A DNA stretch of 64,000 nt from CAYQPF01 sp964419225 (GTDB lineage: Bacteria; Cloacimonadota; Cloacimonadia; Cloacimonadales; CAYQPF01): the NCBI GenBank assembly GCA_964419225.1, contig CAYQPF010000006.1:1-64000 (forward strand), given 5' to 3'. Both the position numbers and the translations under genes were made by a program. The notes under the pieces were generated by a model. The model was not told the origin of the DNA, searched no databases, and worked only from the letters and a program-made list of their open reading frames with translations. Shown piece by piece: positions 53,439 to 62,269 of this stretch. Numbering within the stretch: the first letter of the stretch is position 1; every line of letters begins with the position of its first letter.

Positions 53439-54893
53439 TCAAAGAATTGGCAATTTAACCAAGAAAGTTGTATTCCCGGGTTCGCTTTCAAAGCTAATAA
53501 AACCATTATGTCTTGCAATTATTTTTTGAACAATATCGAGACCCAAACCTGTACCTTCACCTTTTGGTTTAGTGGTGAAAAAGGGTTCAAAGATTTTTTC
53601 TTTAAGATCAAGAGGAATACCTTTTCCAGTATCAGAGATATAAACAGAAATAAAGTCATTTTCCCGGCAAACTTTAATATCAAGAGTACCTTTATTATCC
53701 ATTGCCTGGATAGCATTATGGATAATATTTGTCCAGACCTGATTCAGTTCATCAGGGTGACAGAGGATTTGAGGCAAATCGGGTTCATAAAACTTATCAA
53801 GTTCAATATTATGTTTAATTTGATTATAATAGAGAGTCAGAATAGTTTCAATTCCTTCACAAATATCAGAGCGGACAAGTTCCCCTGTATGGTCATAGCG
53901 AGCGTAGTTTTTTAGAGCAAAAACAACTTTAGAGGCTTTGTCGGTGGCAGTGTTGATAGTAAGAGCACTACGTTGAATCCCTGAAAGTTTATAAACATTA
54001 TGAACAATATCCTGACCATTTCCAGTTTTGAATGAATCCAGAAAATCATCAAACTCATCGTATATACCCATTTCTACCAGAGTATCGGCCAGATTATTAT
54101 AATCAGTAATATGATTTTCTTCGAGTAAATTTGCAATAGCACTTTTTAACTTTCTTTCATCTTTTGCAGAAGTAACATGATGTATTTGTAAAGACCGATT
54201 AAGAAGTTTTTTGAAGATGGTGATTTCTTCACTATCAAGTGAAGCAAAAAAAGTTGGGATACTTTCCAGAGTTTGAGTCAGGCTGTTAAGAATATTTCCG
54301 ACAGAAGAACGAATCGCACCTAAGGGAGTATTAACTTCATGAGCCACACCGGCAGTCAAATGCCCGAGAGCTTCCATTTTTTGTGCTTTGCCCAACTGGT
54401 CTTGAGTACTTTTCAGATCAGCCAAAGTAGCAGAAAGTTGATTGCATTTATCCTGAATTTGACAATTCTGATCTTCCAGTTCAAGCTGTAGCTGATGTAG
54501 TTTCAAGTGGGTTTTTACTCTTGCCTCTACTTCTTCGAACTGGAATGGTTTTGTAACATAATCAACTCCCCCGACGGCAAAAGCTTTTACTTTATCAGTT
54601 GATTCATCGAGAGCACTAATAAAGAGAACGGGAATGTCTTTTAAAGCAGGATTTGATTTGAAATATTGACAAACCTCGTAACCATCCATTTCGGGCATAT
54701 TAATATCAAGTAAAATCAAGTCGGGTTTTTTGTTTAGTACAGCCTGTATAGCCAATTTACCGTTTGGAACGGGTCGAACTTTATAACCACTTTCTTTTAG
54801 CATTTCGTTGAGCAAATTGAGATTAGCGGGTGTATCATCAACTACCAAAATTTCCGGTAAGTTTTTTGGAAATATACAAAGATTTTGATTCAT
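53439..54893 (-). CDS. Response regulator-histidine kinase hybrid
   Basis: I start it at 54893 (MNQNLCIFPKNL, 484 aa): AGAGG lies six bases upstream and the ATG follows the previous stop after one base. Residues 13-125 are a receiver (VVDD, phospho-Asp63 in LLDINMP, K115 in TKPF). A coiled coil (130-170) leads to the kinase with His185 (AGVAHEVNTPLGAI), a helical insert of ~110 residues, and the ATPase domain (NAIQAMDN, DTGKGIP, GTGLGLD). From residue 172 on it is very similar to the kinase at 60516-62267. Confidence 0.9.
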   Translation of the reverse strand: MNQNLCIFPKNLPEILVVDDTPANLNLLNEMLKESGYKVRPVPNGKLAIQAVLNKKPDLILLDINMPEMDGYEVCQYFKSNPALKDIPVLFISALDESTDKVKAFAVGGVDYVTKPFQFEEVEARVKTHLKLHQLQLELEDQNCQIQDKCNQLSATLADLKSTQDQLGKAQKMEALGHLTAGVAHEVNTPLGAIRSSVGNILNSLTQTLESIPTFFASLDSEEITIFKKLLNRSLQIHHVTSAKDERKLKSAIANLLEENHITDYNNLADTLVEMGIYDEFDDFLDSFKTGNGQDIVHNVYKLSGIQRSALTINTATDKASKVVFALKNYARYDHTGELVRSDICEGIETILTLYYNQIKHNIELDKFYEPDLPQILCHPDELNQVWTNIIHNAIQAMDNKGTLDIKVCRENDFISVYISDTGKGIPLDLKEKIFEPFFTTKPKGEGTGLGLDIVQKIIARHNGFISFESEPGNTTFLVKLPIL

Positions 54894-54894
54894 T

Positions 54895-57800
54895 TCAAAC
54901 CTCTTTGGCTTTAATTGCTGTAATTTCCAATAATTTTTGATATTTAAAAGATTCAGCAAGGCTTTTAAGAGCTTTAGCCAGATCAAGATCCAAATTTTCG
55001 ATCTGACGTATTAATTCTAACATTTGATCCAGATCAGCCGAAAGTGTAGCATTATGCAGTTGGCTAATAAAAGCAGGAGGAATTTTGGCAATTTTCTTGA
55101 TTAACAGAGCAGATTTAGCGGATTGTTCAGCTAATTGAGGAAGTATTTCTTGAGAATAAACATATTCTACCCCCAGCAGGGCTTTGATTTTATCAAAGAG
55201 AATTTCTTCCCGGAATGGTTTGCCCAGAAAATCATCTGCACCAATTTCCAGAGCTTTCTGACGCTCTTCACCAAAGACACTTGCAGTAATGCTGATAATC
55301 TTGATTCTATCACCACCTTCACTTGAGCGAATCAGCCTTATGGCTTCATATCCATTCATGACAGGCATTCTTGTATCCATTAAAATCAAGTGGGGATTCC
55401 ATTTTTCAACCTCAAGAACAGCTTCTTGACCATTAGCTACTTCTCTAATTTCAAAACCGACTCTCCCAAGTATCTGGGCAAGTAAAGTGCGGTTACTGTC
55501 TTTATCATCTGCAATCAAAATACGATATGTGAGCTGTCCGTCTTCCACCTTTTCAACAAAGCGGAATTCTGTTTTATGTTTCTTTGTTAATTGACTTCCT
55601 TCTTCGATATTAATTTCAAAGCTAAAAGTACTCCCTACATCAAGCTGACTTTTTACAATAATATCTCCGCCCATTAAGCGTACAAATTCTCTACTGATAG
55701 TTAAACCAAGCCCTGTACCCATTTGAATTTTTCTTCCGCTTTCAGTTTGTTCAAAAGGTTGGAACAGTTTAGCTATTTCTTCTTCCATTATACCACTTCC
55801 TGTATCTTCGACTTCAACCAGGAGATGCAGTCCTTTATCAGCCCCGGTTTTAATACCTGCACGTACAGATATACCACCTTTATCAGTAAATTTGACAGAA
55901 TTTCCGATCAAATTAATAAAAACCTGCAGGAGTTTGGTTTCATCACAGATAATACAGGCAGGAAATTTTCCCACTCTTTCCACGATAAAGCTTAAATTTT
56001 TCTCGTCTGTTCTAATGCGGAACATTGCTTCAATTTCATCTAACATACTGCTCAAGTCGAAAGTCACAGGAGAGAGTGAGAGGCGACCGGCCTCGATCTT
56101 AGATATTTCAAGAATATCATTGATCAAAGCTAACAGTCTTTCTCCACTATTAGTGATATTCAATAAGTTTTTTTTCTGAATGATTGACAATCCGCTATCA
56201 TGCAGCATTAATTGGGAAAAGCCCAGAATGGCATTCATCGGAGTTCTAATTTCATGAGACATATTCGCCAGAAATGCACTTTTTGCTAAATTTGCAATTT
56301 CAGCAACGGACTTAGCTTTCTCCAATTCAGTGTTTTTTTCTTGTAGAGCCTGATCCCATCGTTTACGCTCAGTTACATCACGGGCGGCAACAAATACACC
56401 CTGCAAATGTCTGTCACGATCATAAAATGTGGAAGCATTCCAGGATACAACAGTTTCTACACCGTCTCTGGCGTGGGCTGTCAGTTCATAATCAAGTAGT
56501 TTTTTTTGCATAAGCACCTGTTTGATGCCATCCTCTGCTCTCTCCTGATCAGTAAAGTAATTTTTGAAAGGTGCACCGATCAGTTCATCACGGGTACATC
56601 CGGTAAGTGCTTCCATTTGTTTATTAACATCAGTTATTATACCAGCTGGATTTGTAGTCATAATTGCATCAATGTTTGATTCAATCAGAGAACGTGCGTA
56701 AAATTGTTGGTCTCTCAGACGCTGATCCAAGAGTTTCTGATCTGCCTCAATTTCTTTTCTGGCTGTATTATCAGTACCAATCAGCAAATATCCAATAATA
56801 GCATTTTGAGCATCACGCAGGGCAGTGACAGACACAACAGCAGGAAAACGACTACCATCTTTTCTTATATAAGTTAATTCGTAAATATCTTCAATTCCAC
56901 GGGATGCTTTGAAGACTAATGCTTCAAAGCCAGGAGTAATTGGAGTTGCCAGTTCAATACTTAAAGATTTTGCCCGAGCAATTAATTCCTGAGAATCTGA
57001 AATATCAGCAGGCGTAATTTTATTCATTACTTCAGCAGCATTGTAGCCCAACATACGCTCTGCCCCGACGTTGAAGATTTGAATAACTCCTTTAGCGTCA
57101 GTAGCTATACTGGAAAAATTGGCACTATTAAAAATCGCTCTTTGTAAAGCCCCTGCTTTGAGTAAAGATTCTTCAGCTTCTTTTCTGGCTGTATTATCTG
57201 TGCCTATAAGCAAATATCCGATAATAGTATTTTGAGCATCACGCAAAGCAGTGACCGAAACTACAGCAGGGAAACGAAACCCATCTTTACGAATATAAGT
57301 CAGTTCATAGATATCTTCAATACCGCGGGAAGCTTTGAAGACCAACGCTTCAAAACCGGGAGTAATCGGAGTTGCCAGTTCTACGCTCAGGGCGTTGGCT
57401 CGTACTATCAGTTCCTGAGGATCTGAAATATCTGCGGGAGTATTCTTGTTCATAACCTCAGCTGCACTATAGCCCAACATACGTTCGGCCCCGACATTAA
57501 AAATCTGGATGACACCTTTTGCATCGGTAGCTATACTGGAAAAATTGGCACTATTGAAAATTGCTCTTTGCAGAGCTCCTGCTTTCAGCAAGGATTCTTC
57601 GGCTTCTTTTCTGGCTGTGTTGTCTGTACCAATCAGCAAATAGCCAATAATAGTATTTTGAGCATCACGCAAAGCTGTAACTGAGACGACAGCCGGGAAA
57701 CGACTGCCGTCCTTACGAATATAGGTTAGCTCATAAATGTCTTCAATACCGCGGGATGCTTTGAATACAAGAGCGTCAAAACCTGGTGTAATTGGGGTTG

Positions 57801-58545
57801 AGAGTTCCAGACTGAGTGCTTTCGCACGTGCTATCAGTTCCTGAGGATCTGAGATATCAGCGGGTGTAATTTTATTCATTACTTCATCAGCACTATAACC
57901 AAGCATGCGTTCTGCACCGACATTAAAGATCTGGATAACACCTTTTGCATCTGTAGCAATACTGGAAAAATTAGCACTGTTAAAAATTGCACGTTGGAGA
58001 GCTCCTGCTTTCAGTAACGATTCTTCAGCTTCTTTTCGTGCTGTATTGTCGGTACCTATTAGTAAATACCCAATAATTGTATTTTGAGCATCACGCAAAG
58101 CTGTAACTGAGACAACAGCCGGGAAACGACTGCCGTCTTTACGAATATAGGTGAGTTCATAAATATCTTCAATACCACGGGATGCTTTGAAAACCAGTGC
58201 TTCAAAACCTGGTGTAATATGGGTTGAGAGTTCAAGACTAAGAGCTTTGGCACGTGTTATCAATTCCTGAGGATCTGAGATATCGGCTGGTGTAATTTTA
58301 TTCATTACTTCAGTAGCACTATAACCCAGCATGCGTTCTGCACCGACATTAAAAATCTGGATAACTCCCTTAGCGTCTGTAGCAATACTCGAGAAATTAG
58401 CACTGTTAAAAATTGCACTTTGCAAAGCTCCTGCTTTAAGTAAAGATTCTTCCCGATGAACTTCAGTCTGAGTTTCATTATGGGAAGCAAGCGAATTGTC
58501 AGGCACAAAGTCCTTTTTGTTAAATAGCTTGGGTTTTTGTTTCAT
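54895..58545 (-). CDS. Hybrid sensor kinase with four near-identical tandem PAS units
   Basis: The 1216-aa protein has no membrane helix. Residues 34-601 are four consecutive 142-residue PAS/PAC units, nearly identical (SLLKAGALQ, NSANFSSIATDAKGVIQIF, YIRKDGSRFPAVVSVTALR). A fifth, different PAS (~605-730), a HisKA domain with His764 (MSHEIRTPMN), an ATPase domain (Asn882, DTGSGI, GTGLGLT), a receiver with Asp1057 (LILMDTRMP) and an Hpt-like helical end (~1105-1216) follow. The last part lacks a clear phospho-histidine. The next gene starts after one base. Cytoplasmic sensing and a phosphorelay are likely. Confidence 0.92.
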   Translation of the reverse strand: MKQKPKLFNKKDFVPDNSLASHNETQTEVHREESLLKAGALQSAIFNSANFSSIATDAKGVIQIFNVGAERMLGYSATEVMNKITPADISDPQELITRAKALSLELSTHITPGFEALVFKASRGIEDIYELTYIRKDGSRFPAVVSVTALRDAQNTIIGYLLIGTDNTARKEAEESLLKAGALQRAIFNSANFSSIATDAKGVIQIFNVGAERMLGYSADEVMNKITPADISDPQELIARAKALSLELSTPITPGFDALVFKASRGIEDIYELTYIRKDGSRFPAVVSVTALRDAQNTIIGYLLIGTDNTARKEAEESLLKAGALQRAIFNSANFSSIATDAKGVIQIFNVGAERMLGYSAAEVMNKNTPADISDPQELIVRANALSVELATPITPGFEALVFKASRGIEDIYELTYIRKDGFRFPAVVSVTALRDAQNTIIGYLLIGTDNTARKEAEESLLKAGALQRAIFNSANFSSIATDAKGVIQIFNVGAERMLGYNAAEVMNKITPADISDSQELIARAKSLSIELATPITPGFEALVFKASRGIEDIYELTYIRKDGSRFPAVVSVTALRDAQNAIIGYLLIGTDNTARKEIEADQKLLDQRLRDQQFYARSLIESNIDAIMTTNPAGIITDVNKQMEALTGCTRDELIGAPFKNYFTDQERAEDGIKQVLMQKKLLDYELTAHARDGVETVVSWNASTFYDRDRHLQGVFVAARDVTERKRWDQALQEKNTELEKAKSVAEIANLAKSAFLANMSHEIRTPMNAILGFSQLMLHDSGLSIIQKKNLLNITNSGERLLALINDILEISKIEAGRLSLSPVTFDLSSMLDEIEAMFRIRTDEKNLSFIVERVGKFPACIICDETKLLQVFINLIGNSVKFTDKGGISVRAGIKTGADKGLHLLVEVEDTGSGIMEEEIAKLFQPFEQTESGRKIQMGTGLGLTISREFVRLMGGDIIVKSQLDVGSTFSFEINIEEGSQLTKKHKTEFRFVEKVEDGQLTYRILIADDKDSNRTLLAQILGRVGFEIREVANGQEAVLEVEKWNPHLILMDTRMPVMNGYEAIRLIRSSEGGDRIKIISITASVFGEERQKALEIGADDFLGKPFREEILFDKIKALLGVEYVYSQEILPQLAEQSAKSALLIKKIAKIPPAFISQLHNATLSADLDQMLELIRQIENLDLDLAKALKSLAESFKYQKLLEITAIKAKEV
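56743..58446 (-). repeat. Four tandem 426-bp repeats encoding PAS domains
   Basis: Units: 58446-58021, 58020-57595, 57594-57169, 57168-56743. Codon for codon the proteins are almost the same, but the DNA differs at many third positions, so the copies are not very recent. Confidence 0.9.
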
Positions 58546-58938
58546 TTTATAGACCTCAAATTGCTGATATTGTTTGTTTCATAATTATGCTCCGGATTTT
58601 CCTCTATGAGCTTAATAGAACTATTGTCCATTTATCATCTAATGTAAAATCACGGTTAAACATCATGTCTGATAACTCTAAAAAAGCGGATTTCTTATTC
58701 TAAAAACAAAAAAGAAAGGTTACTTCTACTAGAATAGGCAAAAGAGATAGGACTCATATTAATAGTTTTTTATACTATTATTTATAATATAAGATAACAT
58801 CTTTTCAGAATAAAACAAACAATATTTTTGTTCTGAATTGTGTAGAAGAACTAATTAGTTGTTAGCTATTAATAAAGAGAAGGGGGAAAGGGCTGGCCGT
58901 TAAGTCAACCTTACAAATCACTAATACTGAAGAGGAAT
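58546..58938. other. Spacer between two kinase operons
   Basis: No gene or hairpin of note. AT-rich, with a TAATTAGTTGTTAG simple stretch near 58851. It should contain the promoter of the PAS kinase gene, but no box is convincing. Confidence 0.5.
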
Positions 58939-60114
58939 CTATTTGGGAATGGAGAACTTAAAGGAACTACCTTTGTTTTCTTCGCTTTGAACCCAGATTC
59001 TCCCGTTATTCTTTTGAATGAATTCTTTACAGAGCAATAAGCCCAAACCGGTTCCAGTTTCTTTGGAAGTGCCTTTAGTAGAGTGATGCTGATCGATGCG
59101 AAAGAGTTTATCAATATTTTCTGCTTTAATGCCTACACCATTGTCATTGATAGAAATAATACAATCCTGTTCATCAGACTCGGAAGTAACATAAACACTT
59201 CCTTCGGGGTTGGTAAATTTCAGAGCATTGTTGATGAGGTTTCTGATAACTGTAGTCAGCATGTTTTTGTCACCAAAGATGAAAAGATCTTCGGATACTT
59301 CGGAGTATAGATTAATGCCTTTACTTTCAGCAGAATATTGTAGCAGTGAGATTGTTTCGTTGACCAGGTTGCTGACATTAAGAATTTCGGGATGAAACGG
59401 GATACTGCCTGTTTGACTTCTGGACCATTCTAAAAGGTTGAGGAGCAAATCTGAGATTCTTTTTGTCCCTGTGTACATTTTTTCGGTCATATCTTTTATT
59501 TTTTCCGGGGAAAAATTATCAAAATTAGTTACCAGCATTTCTCCAGAGAAGAGGACAACGTTGAGAGGGTTCTTCAGATCATGGGCAATAATGGAGAAAA
59601 ATTTATCTTTAGCGGCATTAGCTTCGAGAAGTTGTAGGGTACGTTCTTCCACTTTCTTTTCGAGAGTACGGTTCAATTCTCTGATTTCAGCATTTTGGAT
59701 TTCCAGTTGAATTGCTTGCGAATAGCTTCTACAAGCTTCTTTGACAGTAAGAATAAGATCATTTTTATCCCAGGGTTTGGTAATAAAACGGTAAAGATTG
59801 GCATAATTAACAGCGTTCCCGACAGCATGCAGATCTGCCTGGCCGGTCAACATGACTTTAATAATTGAAGGGTATTGTTGATGGATTCTGCGAAGAAGAT
59901 CATCACCTTTAATATCGGGCATAATGTAATCGGTAATTATAAGAGGAATATCATAACCGGAAATTATTAATTCTTCGACGAGTTCCAGTGCCTCTTCCCC
60001 ACCTTCGGCAACTTCAATCTGATACTTATCACCCATTTCGGATTTAAGTTCTGTTTTTAAACTGTCGAGGACTATTTTTTCATCATCGACAATGATAATC
60101 ACCGGAGTTTTCAT
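58939..60114 (-). CDS. Response regulator-histidine kinase hybrid
   Basis: The 391-aa protein has a receiver (1-125, Asp62 in IITDYIMP, K113 in TKPW), a coiled coil (~130-170) and a histidine kinase with His178 (SIIAHDLKNPLNVV) and ATPase motifs (NALKFTN, DNGVGI, GTGLGLLLCKEF). Its ATG overlaps the stop of the single receiver upstream (ATGA), so the two are coupled. The receivers of both are similar (VDDEKI, KVMLTGQA). It probably hands a signal from that regulator onward. Confidence 0.9.
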   Translation of the reverse strand: MKTPVIIIVDDEKIVLDSLKTELKSEMGDKYQIEVAEGGEEALELVEELIISGYDIPLIITDYIMPDIKGDDLLRRIHQQYPSIIKVMLTGQADLHAVGNAVNYANLYRFITKPWDKNDLILTVKEACRSYSQAIQLEIQNAEIRELNRTLEKKVEERTLQLLEANAAKDKFFSIIAHDLKNPLNVVLFSGEMLVTNFDNFSPEKIKDMTEKMYTGTKRISDLLLNLLEWSRSQTGSIPFHPEILNVSNLVNETISLLQYSAESKGINLYSEVSEDLFIFGDKNMLTTVIRNLINNALKFTNPEGSVYVTSESDEQDCIISINDNGVGIKAENIDKLFRIDQHHSTKGTSKETGTGLGLLLCKEFIQKNNGRIWVQSEENKGSSFKFSIPK

Positions 60115-60506
60115 AATTTCTCCAATCCGGTTTTGATGATCTCAACCAATTCATGCTCCAACCAGGGTTTAAAAAGACATTTATGCATATTTGCCTGATC
60201 ATACGCTCTTTGAATAGATTCTTCATTAGCCTGGCCTGTAAGCATGATTTTTATGATATTGGGGAATTTCCGATGAACTGATATCAGGAATTCATCACCT
60301 TTAATACCTGGCATAAGCCAATCAGAAACAATAATCAGAATATCTATTTCTTCCTGCTCAAGTTCCTCGATCAATTCCATAGCATCCTGAGCATTTTCAG
60401 CAACTTCGTAAGAAAATTGATCTTTGAAATTACTTTTCAGTTGAGCTTTTATACTATCGAGAATGATTTTTTCATCATCTACACAAAGAATAACAGGTTT
60501 TTTCAT
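60111..60506 (-). CDS. Single-domain response regulator
   Basis: The 131-aa protein is one receiver domain with the acidic pair DDE (10-12), phospho-Asp62 (VSDWLMPG), T in MLTGQA and Lys in FKPW. There is no output domain, so it acts by protein contact or as a phosphorelay link, as with CheY-like proteins. It lies ten bases after the kinase 60516-62267 and overlaps the hybrid kinase 58939-60114. Confidence 0.92.
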   Translation of the reverse strand: MKKPVILCVDDEKIILDSIKAQLKSNFKDQFSYEVAENAQDAMELIEELEQEEIDILIIVSDWLMPGIKGDEFLISVHRKFPNIIKIMLTGQANEESIQRAYDQANMHKCLFKPWLEHELVEIIKTGLEKL

Positions 60507-60515
60507 ATAGTCTCC

Positions 60516-62267
60516 TTACAGAATGGGTAACTTGATAAGGAATGTAGTTTTCCCGGGTTCACTTTCAAAGCTGATAGAACCATTATGTTTTTCAATTATT
60601 TTTTTTACAATATCAAGACCTAATCCTGTACCTTCGCCTTTTGGTTTAGTAGTAAAGAAAGGTTCAAAGATTTTCTCTCTAAGTTCTGGAGGAATGCCCT
60701 TACCAGTATCAGCTATATAAGTAGAAATAAAGTCATCTTCTTGACAGACTTTTACATCAAGTACACCTTTATTATCCATAGCCTGAATGGCATTATGAAT
60801 AAGATTTGTCCAAACCTGATTCAATTCATCAGGATGACAGAGAATTTGAGGCAAGTCTGGTTCAAAGAATTTATTCAGTTCTATTCCGTGTTTTATTTGA
60901 TTGTAATACAAGGTCAAAACGGTATCCACACCTTCGCTGATATCGGAGCGGACAAGTTCACCTGCGTGATCATAACGAGCATAATTTTTAAGAGCAAAAA
61001 CTACTTTTGAAGCTTTATCGGTGGCAGTGTTGATCGTAAGAGCACTACGTTGAATTCCAGAGAGTTTATAAACATTTTGGACAATACATTGACCTTTTTC
61101 TGATTTAAGAGTATCAAGAAACTCTTCTACACCATCGTAGATACCCATATCGACCAGAGTATCAGCCATATTATCATAGTCTGGAATTAGATTTTCTTCG
61201 AGTAAATTAGCAATAGCTCTTTTAAATTTTCTTTCATCTTTGGCAGAGGTAATGAGTTTTTTTTGTAGAGATCTGTTGAGCAATTTTTGAAAGATAATGA
61301 TATCATCATTAGAGAGTGAGTCGAAGAAAAGAGGGATATTTTCCAGGGTTTGAGTCAGGTTATTGAGGATATTCCCAACCGAGGAGCGAATTGCACCTAA
61401 GGGTGTGTTTACTTCATGGGCAACCCCGGCAGTAAGATGTCCCAATGCTTCCATTTTCTGGGATTGGACTAGCTGTCTGTGTGTGTTTTGCAAATCTTCC
61501 AAAGCTTGTGAAAGTTGATCAGTTTTTTCGAGTAAGGCAGAATTTGCAGTATCTCTTTCCAGAATTCGCAATTTTATCCGGTTCATCATCCCATTGAAAC
61601 CATCATAAAGAATACCAATTTCATCTTTGCGGTCATGCTCTAAAAGTGTTGAATAATCTTCTTTCCCAGACAGTTTACGGGTTAAATCGGACAAAATTAG
61701 GATAGGTTGGGAGATACTTTTTTGGATTTTGATGGCTATCAAGTATGAAACCAGCATAATGATCAATAAGAAGAGACACATGGTTGTAATATAGTTATGA
61801 ATCTTTTTTTTCAGACCTTCGGCAGAAACCTTACAGAATATTGTGCCTATTTTAGTACCATTACTCAGTATAGGTTGAGACAGGTAAAGAATATCCTGTT
61901 TGATAAAATTACTTGAATCCGTGATAGGGATATCAAATTTTTCATATTTTCTTTTGGACTTATAATAGGAAGCGAATACTTTTTTTTGATTGTCCAGAAC
62001 CAGACACATTTTTATTTCCGGGATAGTGCTCAGTTTTTGTAAAGCTTCATCAGCGGCAGCACTATACTGGAACTCTAAGGGAGTAGTACAATATTCGGCC
62101 ATGAGTTTAACAGTAACCAGCATTTGATTGATAGTATCATTTTTATAGGTTTGGACAGTGTTGTAGATTACAAATGAGAAGCCCAGAGCCAATGCGATGA
62201 AAGTGGTTGTTTGAATGATGAGAACCAGTTTATTTTTAATTGAAAGGTCTTTAATAAATCTAAGCAT
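60516..62267 (-). CDS. Membrane sensor histidine kinase
   Basis: I start it at 62267 (MLRFIKDLS, 583 aa). It has transmembrane helices (~14-36 and ~161-181), an extracytoplasmic sensor between them, HAMP (~180-235), a coiled coil and a kinase with His284 (AGVAHEVNTPLGAI), the ~110-residue helical insert and the ATPase motifs (NAIQAMDN, DTGKGIPP, GTGLGLD). The cytoplasmic part is nearly the same as in 53439-54893. It follows the TonB receptor stop within a few bases (TGATTATG), so it may sense the receptor's ligand or envelope state (inference). Confidence 0.92.
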   Translation of the reverse strand: MLRFIKDLSIKNKLVLIIQTTTFIALALGFSFVIYNTVQTYKNDTINQMLVTVKLMAEYCTTPLEFQYSAAADEALQKLSTIPEIKMCLVLDNQKKVFASYYKSKRKYEKFDIPITDSSNFIKQDILYLSQPILSNGTKIGTIFCKVSAEGLKKKIHNYITTMCLFLLIIMLVSYLIAIKIQKSISQPILILSDLTRKLSGKEDYSTLLEHDRKDEIGILYDGFNGMMNRIKLRILERDTANSALLEKTDQLSQALEDLQNTHRQLVQSQKMEALGHLTAGVAHEVNTPLGAIRSSVGNILNNLTQTLENIPLFFDSLSNDDIIIFQKLLNRSLQKKLITSAKDERKFKRAIANLLEENLIPDYDNMADTLVDMGIYDGVEEFLDTLKSEKGQCIVQNVYKLSGIQRSALTINTATDKASKVVFALKNYARYDHAGELVRSDISEGVDTVLTLYYNQIKHGIELNKFFEPDLPQILCHPDELNQVWTNLIHNAIQAMDNKGVLDVKVCQEDDFISTYIADTGKGIPPELREKIFEPFFTTKPKGEGTGLGLDIVKKIIEKHNGSISFESEPGKTTFLIKLPIL

Positions 62268-62269
62268 AA

